Shown one piece after another: positions 46,340 through 57,522 of a stretch of 64,000 nt of DNA. The stretch comes from Nageia nagi (lineage: Eukaryota > Pinophyta), in the NCBI GenBank assembly GCA_050084985.1, contig JBITNC010000001.1:65286001-65350000 (forward strand), written 5' to 3'. The translations under genes and the position numbers were made by a program. The notes under the pieces were generated by a model. That model was not told the origin of the DNA. It saw only the letters and a program-made list of their open reading frames with translations, and made no database searches. Numbering within the stretch: position 1 is the first letter of the stretch; each line of letters opens with the position of its first letter.

Positions 46340-47620
46340 GGGCAAATTCTTCCTCCTTCAATGGTCTTGTCAAGATGTATACCACTTAATCTTTAGACTT
46401 TCAATAAGAAAGTTTTATCTTTTATCTAGGACCAATTCTTTGATGAAATGAAATCTAATATCGATGTGCTTGCTTGGCCCTTGAAGAACATGATTTTTGA
46501 AAAGTATAATGGCTAATTGGTTATCAAAGAAAATAGTGATTGTGTCCCTTTAAGGTTGAATCATTTCTCCATGCATCTTTCATAGCCAAATAACTTAGCA
46601 ATCAGTTGAAGTCGTTGCTACATATTCAGCTTTTGTAGTAGATAATCCAATAATACTTTATTTTTTTATGATCACAGCACCTGAACTAAGATTAAATACA
46701 TATCCTAAAGTACTTTTCCTATCATATATATCTCATGCCCAATCACTATCTATATAATCACTTAACTACAAAGCATTCTTCTTAGCATTAAAAATTCCAT
46801 GATTATCCCTTGCATATATCTAAGCATTCTTTTACCTTCCTAAAAATGTATATCAATAGGATTCTCCATGAACCTACTTATCAAGCTTACTGCATAAGTG
46901 ATATATGGCCTTGTTGAAGTTAAAATTGCTAATTTGCAATTTTTCATCTTGAACCTTTTTAAGATATCATTTGCGTACTTCTCTTGAGAAATAAAAATAC
47001 CGTCACTATTTTGAGTTACTTCAATACCAAGATAATAACACATCAAACCAAGATCAGTCATTTCAAATTCAATTTTCATTTCCCTAGAAAATTATATAAG
47101 CATTAGTTCATTGTTCCCAATGTAAATCAAATCATAAAAATAATTGCAAACTATCATAACATCTCCTTTTTTATTTTGTTTTATGAATAAAGTATGCTCA
47201 TATGGATATTTTTCAAAACCATTGTGTAAAAAATATGATTCAATCCTACCATACCAAACTCTAGGTGCCTCCTTTAAACCATACAAAGTTTCTTTAGTTT
47301 GACCACTTTACCTTTATCATCTTCTTTCTCAAAATTGGGTGGTTGCTCTATGTAGATGTCTTCCTCCAGTACACCATTCAAAAAAGTTGATTTGACATCC
47401 ATCTCAAAGAGTTTCTAACCCTTTTATGTTGCAAGGGCTAAAACCATGTGAATAGTATCCATTTTAACAATAAGTACAAAAACTTCATTATAATCTATAC
47501 TTGATTTTTTGCTTCTAGCCTTTTACTACCAACTCAGCCTTGTATTTATTTACTTCACTTTACTCATTGTACTTTGTTTTATAGATCCACTTCACTCCAA
47601 TTAGTTTTTTGTGCTATGGA
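46340..47620 (-). pseudogene. Tork-type RT and RNase H (copy C)
   Basis: Same layout and same disabled YVDD box as copy A; frame pieces at 47092-47286 and 46840-47079 are longer than or equal to those in A. RNase H end with KHIDIRFHFI lies near 46460; an extra 'gctt' near 46470 is specific to this copy. Confidence 0.8.
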
Positions 47621-48479
47621 AGATCTATCAACTTCCAAGTTTAATTTCTATTCTATAGCTATAATTTGTTCATGCATAGCTTTAATCTATTTATCATCAT
47701 TTATTACATCTTCAAATATAACAAGATCACATTCACCAAAAAATGCAAAGTGAAAATCTTCACTTTACCACTATTATTTCTTGATATATGTCATACAAGC
47801 TCCTTGTCTATTACCTTCTTGGTGGAGATGTTATGGAAGAAAGGTTTCTTCCTGATGAAGAAGGGCTTGTTGTTAGTGTTGATGGTCGAATGCTTCTATT
47901 GTTAGCTCCATAATTACCAACCAAATTTTATTGTTGGCTAACTATTTCATCTTCAATGTTGACTTCTTGATAGTTTCCCTTCAAATTCCAACACCACTCT
48001 TGGTATTTAGGAAACTTAACATCTCTACTTATCATCAACTTTTGTATTTCTAGATGGTATAATCTGTATGCCTTTGATTCTTCATTGTTGCCAATAAAAA
48101 TAGACCTCTTTTGCTAATCATCTAATTTTTTCTAAGTGTATCTAGAATATGAGAATAAGCAATGTTGCCAAAAATTTGAAAATATCCTCCATGTTGTTTG
48201 TATCATCCCCATGCTTCTTATGGTTTCATTCCCCAAACTATCATTGTAGGAGACCTATTAAAAATATAACCTGCACAACAAACTACCCCTTCCCAAAAAT
48301 ATTTAGGTAAATTATTAGGTTTAAGCATAAGTTTCTTACCATATCTAAAATATTTATGTTCTTCCTCTCAATTATGCCATTTTGTTGAGGAGTGTACCTA
48401 GTTATTAACTATCTTTTTATGCCAGTCTTGATATAAACTTTTTGAAATTCATGTGAGATGTACTCTCCACCTCTATCAT

Positions 48480-49165
48480 TCCTTAAGATTTTAATGAAAT
48501 AACCACTTTTCTTTTCAACTAACTCTTTAAATTCTCTAAATTTTTAGAAAGTACCATATTTTGCTTTCAATGGATAAACCCAAAGTTTTCTACTATAATC
48601 ATCAATAAATGTCAAGAAATATTTCATACCAGATAACGAAGTGACTTTAAATGGTCCACATAAATATAAATGCATTAACTCCAATGGCATTGAAGCTCTC
48701 AAGACTTACCTTCTACAAAAGGTTCTTTATGGTATTTTCCAATAATGCATCCCTCACATTCTACATCTAGCCTTTAAATGAGAGATAAATTTATTACTAT
48801 GTTCTTTTTATGCAAAAAGATTCAGTCTTCCAAAATTCAAATGATCAAATCTAAGATGCCACAACCACTTTGTATCTTTTACTATAGTATTGAAACTTAA
48901 ATGCAAACTCTTTTCAATGCTAAGAGGAAACATCTTATTAGCAGTTATGGGATTTTTTGCTATCAACTTGTTCTTCCTATCTGTAATAAAGCATGTAAAA
49001 TTATCAAATAATATAGTATGGCCATTTTGTAGAAGTTGAGCTACACTTATCAAGTTATGCTTTAAACTAGGTACATGAAACACATCGCCTTGGTTTGATT
49101 TGAGTAATATCCTCCCTTTCCCCATGATCGATGCACTTGCATTATTACCCATCTTCATCTTCAAT
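48480..49165 (-). pseudogene. Tork-type pre-integrase and integrase (copy C)
   Basis: MKMKMGNNASASIMGKGRIL, VPSLKHNLISVAQLLQNG, then KDTKWLWHLRFDHLNFGRL, the LWH.R..HL pre-integrase box, still in one frame (48808-49164). Integrase core with the catalytic Asp changed as in copy A lies near 48650. Confidence 0.8.
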
Positions 49166-49294
49166 GTTATAGACTTATCTAAATACTAAAACACCATTTA
49201 TCTTTATTTATTTCTTTGTGTACTACATGTAAACACATAATCCTCCACCTCTTCACCTTCCTTTGTATATTGAGTTGTCTACTTTCACCTGGTA

Positions 49295-49780
49295 TCATTT
49301 TTCTACATTCAAATGCAAGATTTCCATATTTCTAATAATAATAGCGTTGAACAAATAATCTATCATACCTTTGAAAGCCTCTACCTTTTTGTTGAGAGTT
49401 TCTTGTGTGGATTTATTTAATCGATGCTCATGACTGTACAAAGAACCTATTAGTTCATCTATAGATAAAGTTGTTAAATCTTTTGCTTCTTCAATGGCTA
49501 TAACTGCAATATCATATTTTTGGAGGAAACATCTTAAAATCTTTTCTAAAATTTTTTGATTGCTTATAACTTCACCATTTGCTTTCATCTGATTAATTAA
49601 ACTCATTCTACGAGTAAAAAATCCCCTAAATTTTATGAATCTAACATTTGTAATATCTCAAAATCTGTTCTAAATTGTAGACAAAATGTCCTTACTCTAT
49701 CTCTACCTTGAATTTACTGTGAAAGGAGATCCAAAGCTTCTTTTGCCTTTGAAGTGGTTGTAACTCTTAAAAGGAGTTTC
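49295..49780 (-). pseudogene. Tork-type gag, 5'-truncated (copy C)
   Basis: Begins VTTTSKAKEALDLLSQ near 49760, then IQGRDRVRTFCLQFRTDFEI and, in a second frame from 49606, MSLINQMKANGEVISNQKIL and SIDELIGSLYSHEHRLN. About 80 N-terminal residues are missing, replaced directly by the RLP 3' end. A decayed zinc knuckle lies near 49320. Confidence 0.8.
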
Positions 49781-50336
49781 TCATTCTACCCCATCCAAAA
49801 ATGAGAGAGATTGTTCCACCAAATCCAATCCCAAATCCAAATCCAAGCCCAAACACGGAGATCTTTTCTTCCACTCTCCTCCACAGTGACCACCTTGACG
49901 ACTTCACAGCATCGGGCGTTGCTGATTTAGGGTTGTTCTGCTTGCATTTGGGTAAAGGGAATCCGCATATACCCTGGTTGTCCTCGTATGCACTCTCATT
50001 GGACGTGCCAAATTGAGTTACACTCGGAATGGGTCCTGAAAGTCTGTTTGACGAAACATCCAGCTACGCTAACTTGGACAAGCTAGAAAGCTCCTGGGGA
50101 ATGTGCTCTGTCAGCTTATTGTGAGACAAGTCCAGCTGCTCCAGAGTTGATATCCCTCCAATGGATGGCGGTATCTTCCCTTCCAGCCGGTTTCTAGACA
50201 GGTTTAGTAACAGCAGGCTACTAAGGCTCCCTATGCTTGCCGGTATTTCACCTGTGAGACTATTGTTTGACAAGTCAAGGATGGTGTTTGCTGCCAGTAC
50301 ATAGTCGATGCTGTATTCCTAACCTTTGATTACAAC

Positions 50337-50797
50337 TGAAACGATACGAGAATGCGTCACCCTTGGGGTGTGGTGACCGATAGTACCATCAGGCGCTAGC
50401 ATAGACAACATGGTTCTCAAGCCAAGGTACGTCCTCTTACAGCACGACCTGCATGTCTAGCCGGTTTCGCCTATCCGTCAATTCCGAAGTTGCATACTAC
50501 CCGAGGCCTCGTGCCTCTAGGGTTGATCCGGCCCCTTGGAGCACCGAATTGTCATAGTTACCAGAGTGCCTGGTGCTGACCATCCAACCTACGACCTTCA
50601 TGTGGGTATCACCCCTAAGGTCCCCCCCGAGCATTATTCACCCATCCGTACCGCCCAATTCAACCATAGGAACGGACTCACAACCTTGTCCGCCATGGTT
50701 CCTAAAGCACGATAGCCCGAGTTCGGAATGGATCCCCGTGTGCTAGAGGTTGTGCTCTATGCACACTCACCACCCCGGGAGAGGCGGCCCTCTCACA
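50337..50797 (-). repeat. 3' LTR of the LARD-like element
   Basis: On the minus strand starts TGTGAGAGGG at 50797. Similarity with the other LTR goes to about 50353 ('...GACGCA'); the last 16 bp to 50337, ending TTTCA, are not matched in the 5' LTR but lie inside the target duplication, so they belong to the inserted DNA. Confidence 0.85.
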
Positions 50798-50810
50798 GTC
50801 TCCCCCACTT
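50798..50810 (-). promoter_or_regulatory. polypurine tract of the LARD-like element
   Basis: Minus strand AAGTGGGGGAGAC immediately before the TGTGAG start of the 3' LTR. Confidence 0.75.
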
Positions 50811-53754
50811 AGAATAGTTGACATCCTCATCAACAACACACTCTAAGAGGGGTACAAGTACATCACTCCTTCTCGGCTTTTCAACCTTGAAGGTTGTGTC
50901 CATCATTGCCTCGTCGACGAATCTATGTTGAACACAAGGGTAACATAACCAAGAGGTGCCAAGTCTGAATGTTTGATGTCTTACACATTCCCCATTTAGA
51001 ATGTGGTTCATATCTTCACCATCAACTCATGGTGCCATTGCCTAGAATGAATGCCTTTTCTTGACTCCGTCGCCATGGACAACTTACATCGGCATTGTCC
51101 GTATAGCAACACCCAATTCACCATACAACATGCTCAACCATCCAAAACCACATATAATAGCCTAGCCATAGGTTCTCGTAGGATTCAACCTAGCATACCT
51201 AGCTAGTAACTGTCCGACTTGAACCTCTTCGACTGGCGGCACTTGAAGGAACGCCTAACCATCATATAGAGTAATCTCCAAGATGGCCCAGTCTATCCAC
51301 AAACTGACACATTGAAGGATCCATTTATGAATTTTACTCCTAAGGATCCATTCATCATCTCAAGGATTTGAGTTGGAGTAGTCTTTTCTACACCCAACAT
51401 TTCTACTCGTCTTCCCCAAAGCCTCAACATCGAACTCATACTTATAGTTCATTTTATTAGTGTAGGTTGGTTCAATTTATGTGAGGGTACATTTTATATT
51501 TGTTATCTACATGCCCCATCCCATGTAGTTCATGAATGTTCATTAGTTTCACTCCACCATATTCATCCTGAATCACATAGCCAAGGACTCCTGAATCTGA
51601 ACTAAACATTCTCAAACCCATCTCCAAAACTCTCACCACAACCATATACTTTGAATTGGTGCATCCACATCTGCTAAACTCCCCAAAGGAGAAATATTGC
51701 ACAACTACTCTCACTCCATTATACTGGTTCTAAGCCAACCTGGAGGAGACATGCTCATACCAAAATGCCCTCAACTCTTCAATCTATCAAACCATCAAAG
51801 GTAGGGATTCCAACTTTCAAAACTCCACTTATACACTTTTAAGTCGTTCCATCCAAGGAATACTAGAAAACTTGGAACCCAATTATTGTCACCATTTGGT
51901 GGGAAACTCAATGCTTCCCTTTTTCGGCACACCCGCTTTGCACTATCACAACTTCCTCTTAAGAAAACTCTCATCCACTGAGATGTAATTTCACTGATAT
52001 TTGACTCCTTTTTCGAAATGGAACCAACAAGTTTGACCTCAAGAGTGAACCATTCACCCTGTCGTAAGTCTTTCCATGGGCAAACCAACTAGCATAACCA
52101 TCTAACCTTTGAAAAGATCTCCCCACGAGGGGTTAACTAGTTTCAAGCCTCGGTTTCTCTTTTCCCACATAGCAAGTTTTGTCAAAACCAACGATGTGCC
52201 CAAAATCCATATGGTGCGCACACCTCGAAAATCATCACCTTCCACACATGGGCATTCTGAGAAGATTTCCCAGTCATATGCAATCTATTGGACATGCCTT
52301 AGCTAAAAATACACGGAGCTCGTAGGTTAACACCCAATCACTTCATGACCAAGTCTTGAACAACACGTCCAAGAAGATACCCATACTGGTCCATGCCTTT
52401 ACCCTTGGCAATGTGCAACCACTGGCTCCTTTTAAGACCCCTCTTCCACGAAGGTCTAACCATAGCATTGGCCTGCATCATATTTGCAAGAACAAGCTCG
52501 ATTTTCCACACCATCATGACAAACCGCAATCCAAACTCCCCGTATAGCCACACAATCCGTTCTATCTGACCGATTGATAACACGCTTAGCCGAACTCCCA
52601 AAACTTTGGCATTAAGAGTCGACTTGAGGGATGAGAGTTCTTATAGTGTTTCTCTCACCCTTGCTGAAAGCCTTATTCGAATCCAATATTTTATCCAAAC
52701 ACACAAACCGATCCGACATCTTGGGTAAGCTTTATTGTGTTCACTCATACTTTATGTATGAATTGTCCATAATTCACAACCGACTGTATCCAATCCACAT
52801 TTCCATCTGTTAGGACCTCAATGACATTTCAAGGATTGGGTCCAAAGAATCCAGGCACACACCAAACTGAACTGTTCTATGAAAGCCCCCTTTTTCACTA
52901 TTCACAAGCTTTTGTGCAAGAAGTTCGCTTTAAGGAGCATGCAAAATGCACCTCGCAATTGTCCTCAAATGGGTAAAAATCTCAATGTCTAGCGAGCCAT
53001 ACTCAACTCCAAGCCACTTTAGTCTTTCACACGCTATTTCCAACCTCTAAGTTCATCCACCCGATTTTTCCACTAAAAGTGGTGCAGGTGACGGGACGGC
53101 CCAGGTGGTCACCCATCCCTGATTGCTCCACCATGCACCTGCTTAACCAAATCCAAACTGGCAGAAAACGGCCCCAAAAGCACATCCTCTAAGCCAACGG
53201 CCACCACAATCACTCATCTAGAGGTCTTTCCCCCGTAAATCTCTTATGCCACTTAGTCTCATGGTAAGGTGCTTGGTCGAAGACACATATAGCACCCTTG
53301 CACCTCGCTGTGTACACCACAGCACGAGTGATCGCTAGTTGCACCTTTGCATACACTGCTAACCGATCGAACACACACATTCCACATATTACATATGGGA
53401 CCTTTGTAACATGAAGTTTTTCCAAACACTGCTCATTAGGCATGGCACCATTGGTGCTTTATTTAACCGCAATTTTTCTTGGGACAAGCCTCCTTCCACG
53501 TCTCATGCCTACGATCCAAGCTCAAGATCCATGGCAAATAGTGCATGGTCAACTTATGCACATTATCCAAACTGTCTCATACCGAGAGTTGTTCCACATC
53601 TTTGGGCTCGTTCCTTCTAGAATTCAAGTTTGCACAACACACGCACACGACACATGACAAGGCCTGGCAAACACCCCATGTTTTGCCTTTAGCATTCCAA
53701 CATTTTTATACCGTCGACATGGCATATGGGATCCCACTCCTTTCAGTAGGAGCA

Positions 53755-53880
53755 TATAAGTGCTGCCTTCTTCGGCGTATCGGCATGATAGTAAAGAGTA
53801 CTGCCTTCTTCGACGCATCGGCACAGTAGTAAGGTGCTACCTTCTTCGGTGCATCTGCACCATGGTAAGGTGCTGCCGGT
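53755..53880. repeat. 36-38 bp tandem repeat inside the LARD-like element
   Basis: Three units starting at 53761 (tgctgccttcttcgg), 53799 and 53835, with a partial fourth at 53871. On the minus strand it reads as a 12-residue repeat of the APYH.ADAPKK type. A further partial match with 'tggtaaggtgc' lies at 53261. Confidence 0.7.
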
Positions 53881-54042
53881 ACCAATGAAACAACACCCTT
53901 GCACGTACAACAATTAAGCACCAGTGCATACTCACCCATTTTCCAATCAAGATTCGGGTGAGCAACCAATCCTCCGATGCATCGTGTTTCACATGGATCG
54001 AATCCACACGACACATGGCACCCTCCTTACCTTAACCCCTAA

Positions 54043-54055
54043 GGCTCTGATACCA
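54043..54055 (-). promoter_or_regulatory. primer binding site of the LARD-like element
   Basis: Minus strand TGGTATCAGAGCC, complementary to the 3' end of initiator Met tRNA, two bases after the LTR end '..GGGGCA'. The exact match shows that this element is younger than the surrounding copia copies or was under transposition selection until recently. Confidence 0.85.
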
Positions 54056-54057
54056 CA

Positions 54058-54488
54058 TGCCCCTAGGGGCGTGGCGACCGAAAGTACCGTTAGGCACCAA
54101 CATAGACAACACGGTTCTCAAGCCAAGGTACGTCCCCTTACGGCACGACCTGCACGTCTAGTCGGCTTTGCCTGTCCGTCAATTCCGAAGTTGCATACTA
54201 CCCGAGGCCTCGTGCCTCTAGGGTTGATCCGGCCCCTTGGAGCACCGGATTGTCATAGTTACCAGTCACCACCCAACCTGCGTCCTTCATGTGGATATCA
54301 CCCCTAAGGTCCCCCGAGCATTATTCACCCATCCGTACCGCCCAGTCCAACCATAGGAACGGACTCACAACCTTGTCCGCCATAATTCCTAAAACACGGT
54401 AGCCCAAGTCCGGAATGGATCCCCGTGTGCTAGAGGTTGCACTGCGCTCTACGCACACTCACCACCCGGGGAGGGCGGCCCTCTCACA
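54058..54488 (-). repeat. 5' LTR of the LARD-like element
   Basis: TGTGAGAGGG at 54488 to '..CCTAGGGGCA' at 54058. Long identical stretches with the 3' LTR, such as 'cgaggcctcgtgcctctagg', with scattered differences and a short indel near 54265 show the two LTRs are relatives from one insertion. Confidence 0.85.
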
Positions 54489-56515
54489 ACAACCATGATA
54501 AAGACGCTGGAGTTGATCGGGTATTCTTCCCTGTAATCTATTGTTGGACAAATCCAGAACTTGTAGGTGGGTGAGGTTGGTAATCCATGAAGGAATACTG
54601 CCTTGAATCATATTAATGCCTAAACTTAAAACTCTCATCTCCTTAAAATTTGCCAAGTAAGGAGAAAGCTCACCAGTCAATCTATTCCTACTCAGATCCA
54701 GAAGGCGGATCTGCGTACAGTTGGCGAGGGATGGAGGCAGAGTCCCAGACAAATGATTACAGTGTGCAGAAAGAACCTCCAGAGAAGAGGAAAATATTAT
54801 ATCTCTGAGACCTCCATTGAATGAATTGTTGGACAGCTACAGCTTCTTTAGAGATGTGAAGTTGCTCAGTGAAGCTGGAATTCTGCCTGATAGAAGATTA
54901 TCTGTCAGTAACAAATCTTTCATGGACTTACAGTTGCCTAGCGATTCTGGAATCTTTCCGTCGAGCATGTTTTGGGACAAAACTAATTGTTGCAGGGCAG
55001 TACATTTACCAATATCCTCAGGAATGGTTCCTCTGAGCTTGTTACCTGAGATGTCCAAATGCTGCAACGAGGCCAGACCGCCTATGGTTTGAGGAATATT
55101 TCCAGAGATATTATTGCTGAAGAGCAGAAGCTGAGTAAGATTTTTGAGTTTACCGATACTGTTTGGTATTGGCCCACTGAATCTGTTCGAATGCAAAGCC
55201 AAGTTCTGCATATTATGGAGATTAGCTATGTCCTGAGGAATCGTACTCTCATATTGTTAGTATCAAGATAAAGTTTTTCAATCTAGGTCAAGTTAGCTAT
55301 AATTTCGGGTATGGTACCCGTCAGCCTATTTGTTCCAAAATTCAAAAAGGTAAGCTCTGTCATCTTTCCAATATCCTTAGGAATGGTTCCACTGAATTTG
55401 TTTGCTCCACGATCTAGGTGGCTAAGCTTGGTCAAATTCATGAAGATCGCAATTGAGAGTGTCTCTTCAAAACTATTAAAGCTTATAGAAATTGTTGAAA
55501 TGGGAAGGGTAGAGATACTGGTAGGAAGCGGCCCTTTAAGTCTATTATTTGTTAAGTCCAGCCATTCACGATTGCTACAATTACCTAGTTCAGCAGGAAC
55601 AGTTCCTGTAAGATTCCCCGGACCAAAGAGGGATAATTCACAAAGCTGTTTCAAATTTCCTAATTCCGGAGAAATTTTGCCATGCAATAAATTATCTCCG
55701 ATAAATATTTCTTGGAGGGAAGAACAGTTACCGATTTCTGAAGGGATTTGGCTTTCTAACCTGTTGTATTCTAGACCAAGAAGCTCTAGTTTGTCAAGCC
55801 TACCAAACTCAGACGGAATGCTTCCTGTTAAGCTTTTGTGACCAAGAGCTATGGAATTCAACTGAGAACAATTACCAAATTCTGGTGGGATGTTCCCAAT
55901 CAAATAATTGCTGGCCAGACTCAGTCTTACCAGAGAAGTGAAGTTGCTCAGAGAAGTGGGAATACTTCCAAACAGATCATTGTAAGACAAGACGAGGTGC
56001 TCTAAGTCGTGAAGCCGACCGAATTCTGGCGGTATGATCCCACTCAAGTTGTTGACTGAAAGTCTAACCAACTGAAGACTTTTACAATTACCCAGAGATT
56101 TTGGTATATAACCCGTAAGTGAGTTAGATCTGAGGTCGAGCGTCCTCAATGATTTCCGGTGAAATGATTAAGGGAGAGATTCAAAGTGCGCAGTAAGGAA
56201 AGATCTCCCAAGGAAGGAGAAATGGTACCTTGCAATTGGAGATCGGGGAGGATGATGGCAACCACTCTTTGAATATGTTTTCTGCACCATACACCGTTCC
56301 ACGACCACACCTCCTCCGAATTTCTTGCCGTCCAAGTGGGGAGCGATTGCAGTGGATCGGACTTTACAGAGTTTAGGAAGGACAGGAGAGCTTCAATATC
56401 CCTCCTATCCCCAGAACTGTCTTCTTCAAGTAGCATACGCTCATTTGGGATGGAAAAACTCCTTTCAACGCAATGCCCATGCAAAAAGCTTAGTCAATCT
56501 TGACTAAATCTAAGT

Positions 56516-56705
56516 TGTTAGGATAAGAGTCTTTTATGGCTAGTCATCACTTAGGATCTATTCCTAAGATTTTATTTTAGGTTGATAGTTAGTTAGCTTG
56601 AGGATTTATCTCAAGATTGTCTATTTTTAGTAATTCGAAATCTCTATAAGAGCATGTAATATTTTCTTAATCAACATAATCATGTAATAATTGATTCTCA
56701 TTACC
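56516..56705 (+). repeat. possible solo LTR at the lost 5' end of RLP pseudogene 3
   Basis: Starts TGTTAGGATAAGAG and ends near 'ttgattctca', with a TATA-like 'tctataagag' near 56643, AT-rich with no coding content: the form of a small copia LTR. It sits exactly where the signal-peptide exon of the RLP should be. No second copy is in the window, so this is by shape only. Confidence 0.35.
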
Positions 56706-56889
56706 TTCCCATTCATCATCCCATAAGTTTATGGTTCGATCATATCCAATTCGTCAGAAAATATTTACTTCAATCATCGATCTAACCCACACCAGTCCTT
56801 TCCAAAAAGAGGATCCATTCATGGTCAAGCCACTTTTTAAGCAATTTAGTTCCCTAGTAGGTACTTATCTTTGTAGATGCAAGTCCATT

Positions 56890-57505
56890 ATTTTTCATTT
56901 ATCATTGTTGACTTGCCATGCCAATTTTCCACATAGAGCCATATTAAAGTCCTAAGGCTTCTTATCCCAAGCATGCCTTCCTTCCTTGGCCTACAAACCT
57001 TGTCCCAATTGAATAATGCCATTCTCCTTTTCTTCTTTGTATTAAACCAAAGAAAATTATTACAAATTTGATCTATTTTATCACACAAGCTAATTGGGAG
57101 CTCAAACAATGATGCATAGTAGACCAGTATACTTTGGACGATAGTATTGACTAGGAGGCACTTCTCAGCTATACTCAATGTTGCTCCTTTCCATCCTACT
57201 AGTTCTCTTTAGAAATAATCCAAGAGGGTGTTTCAAAGGGAGGATTTGTACATTCTAATGAACATTGATATGCATAGATAGATTTTGGGTAGTTCTTCGA
57301 TCTTACATTGAAAGATTTATGCTATCTTTTGATGTCTTCTAATAGGAGTGTGTGTAAAGAATAGTTTTCTTTTCTCAAAGTTTACCTTTTGTTACAAAGC
57401 TTTCAAGATTTGGAGTAAGTTCATAACTTCATCTACCAAAGCTTTTCCCATGATAATTGTATCATCCATTAATTGACCATGCATCATTGTAGTTGGCTTT
57501 GATGA
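56890..57505 (-). pseudogene. L1-type LINE, RT C-terminal part
   Basis: Minus strand from about 57490: HGQLMDDTIIMGKALVDEVM is the RT catalytic box (FADDT form, with the first two residues changed but DD kept). Then GWKGATLSIAEKCLLVNTIV, QSILVYYASLFELP and NNFLWFNTKKKRRMALFNWD, and CRPRKEGMLGIRSL near 56965: the thumb region typical of plant L1 elements (LS.AGR..L...VL.S.P.Y). Stops and shifts before 57180; 56888-57178 is open. No overlap with the LINE at 12293, so family identity cannot be judged. Confidence 0.75.
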
Positions 57506-57522
57506 TGGATTTAATTCTTTTA

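Larger units (their letters stand above)
46290..49780 (-). mobile_element. Tork/Tnt1-type copia element, copy C
   Basis: Same element and same 5' break as at 28935-32412, inside the duplicated segment. Gag 49295-49780 (MSLINQMKANGEVISNQKIL, better kept than in A), pre-integrase at 48808-49164, integrase from about 48700, RT with MYGLKEAPRVWYGRIESYFL at 47286 and the changed NYFYDLIY box, [15 protein letters not shown] at 47060, RNase H to about 46340. It shares with A the missing protease DSG, both Asp-to-Tyr changes and the break, so all were present before the duplication. Confidence 0.85.
41956..49800. repeat. segmental duplication copy C
   Basis: Starts at 'tggtggccacatacc', equal to copy A at about 24685, and can be followed to the RLP tail at 49800 (A: 32450). 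It carries the same Tork element. Copy-specific features: an expanded TA run at 42126-42154 (A and B have only about four TA units), and an extra 30 bp near 45837-45866. Confidence 0.9.
50337..54488 (-). mobile_element. non-coding LTR retrotransposon (LARD-like), nested in RLP pseudogene 3
   Basis: 4.15 kb element on the minus strand with LTRs at 54058-54488 (5') and 50337/50353-50797 (3'), a primer site next to the 5' LTR and a polypurine tract next to the 3' LTR. Outer flanks both read ACAAC (50332-50336 and 54489-54493), a 5-bp target duplication. The 3.2 kb interior is GC-rich compared with its surroundings and has only short unrelated open frames; I see no gag, protease, integrase or RT motif. 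That fits a non-autonomous LARD-type element, which needs enzymes from a partner. Its insertion splits the LRR domain of the host gene. Confidence 0.85.
49790..56487 (-). pseudogene. LRR receptor-like protein pseudogene 3, split by an LTR element
   Basis: RLP-type receptor without kinase, longer than pseudogene 1. The N-terminal part at 56484 (RSFSIPNERMLLEED) lacks a signal peptide: similarity to pseudogene 1 stops at 'gcaaaaagctt' (56490). LRRNT_2 follows (DIEALLSFLNSVKSDPLQSL); the first Cys of the CSWNGVWC pair is Trp (near 56305). A small deletion with frameshift lies near 56150, then LRRs are open to 55283 (288 codons), shifted near 55250, and open at 54837-55211 and, after a stop, to 54497. 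There the element at 50337-54488 is inserted. The rest (50331-49790) has LRRs (GEIPASIGSLSSLLLLNLSR), a stop, NQGICGFPLPKC, a Gly-rich membrane segment ending GGTISLI, and the tail RMRNSF, directly followed by truncated Tork gag. Confidence 0.85.

Noticed and set aside
53411-54307. Several overlapping open frames in the LARD-like element and its 5' LTR (94-127 residues)
   Set aside because: Long frames are expected in GC-rich DNA. They overlap on both strands, one runs through an LTR, and none shows retroelement or host motifs.
55311-55841. 176-residue forward frame opposite RLP pseudogene 3
   Set aside because: Antisense shadow of the regular LRR coding repeat, as are 54817-55092 and 21327-21755.
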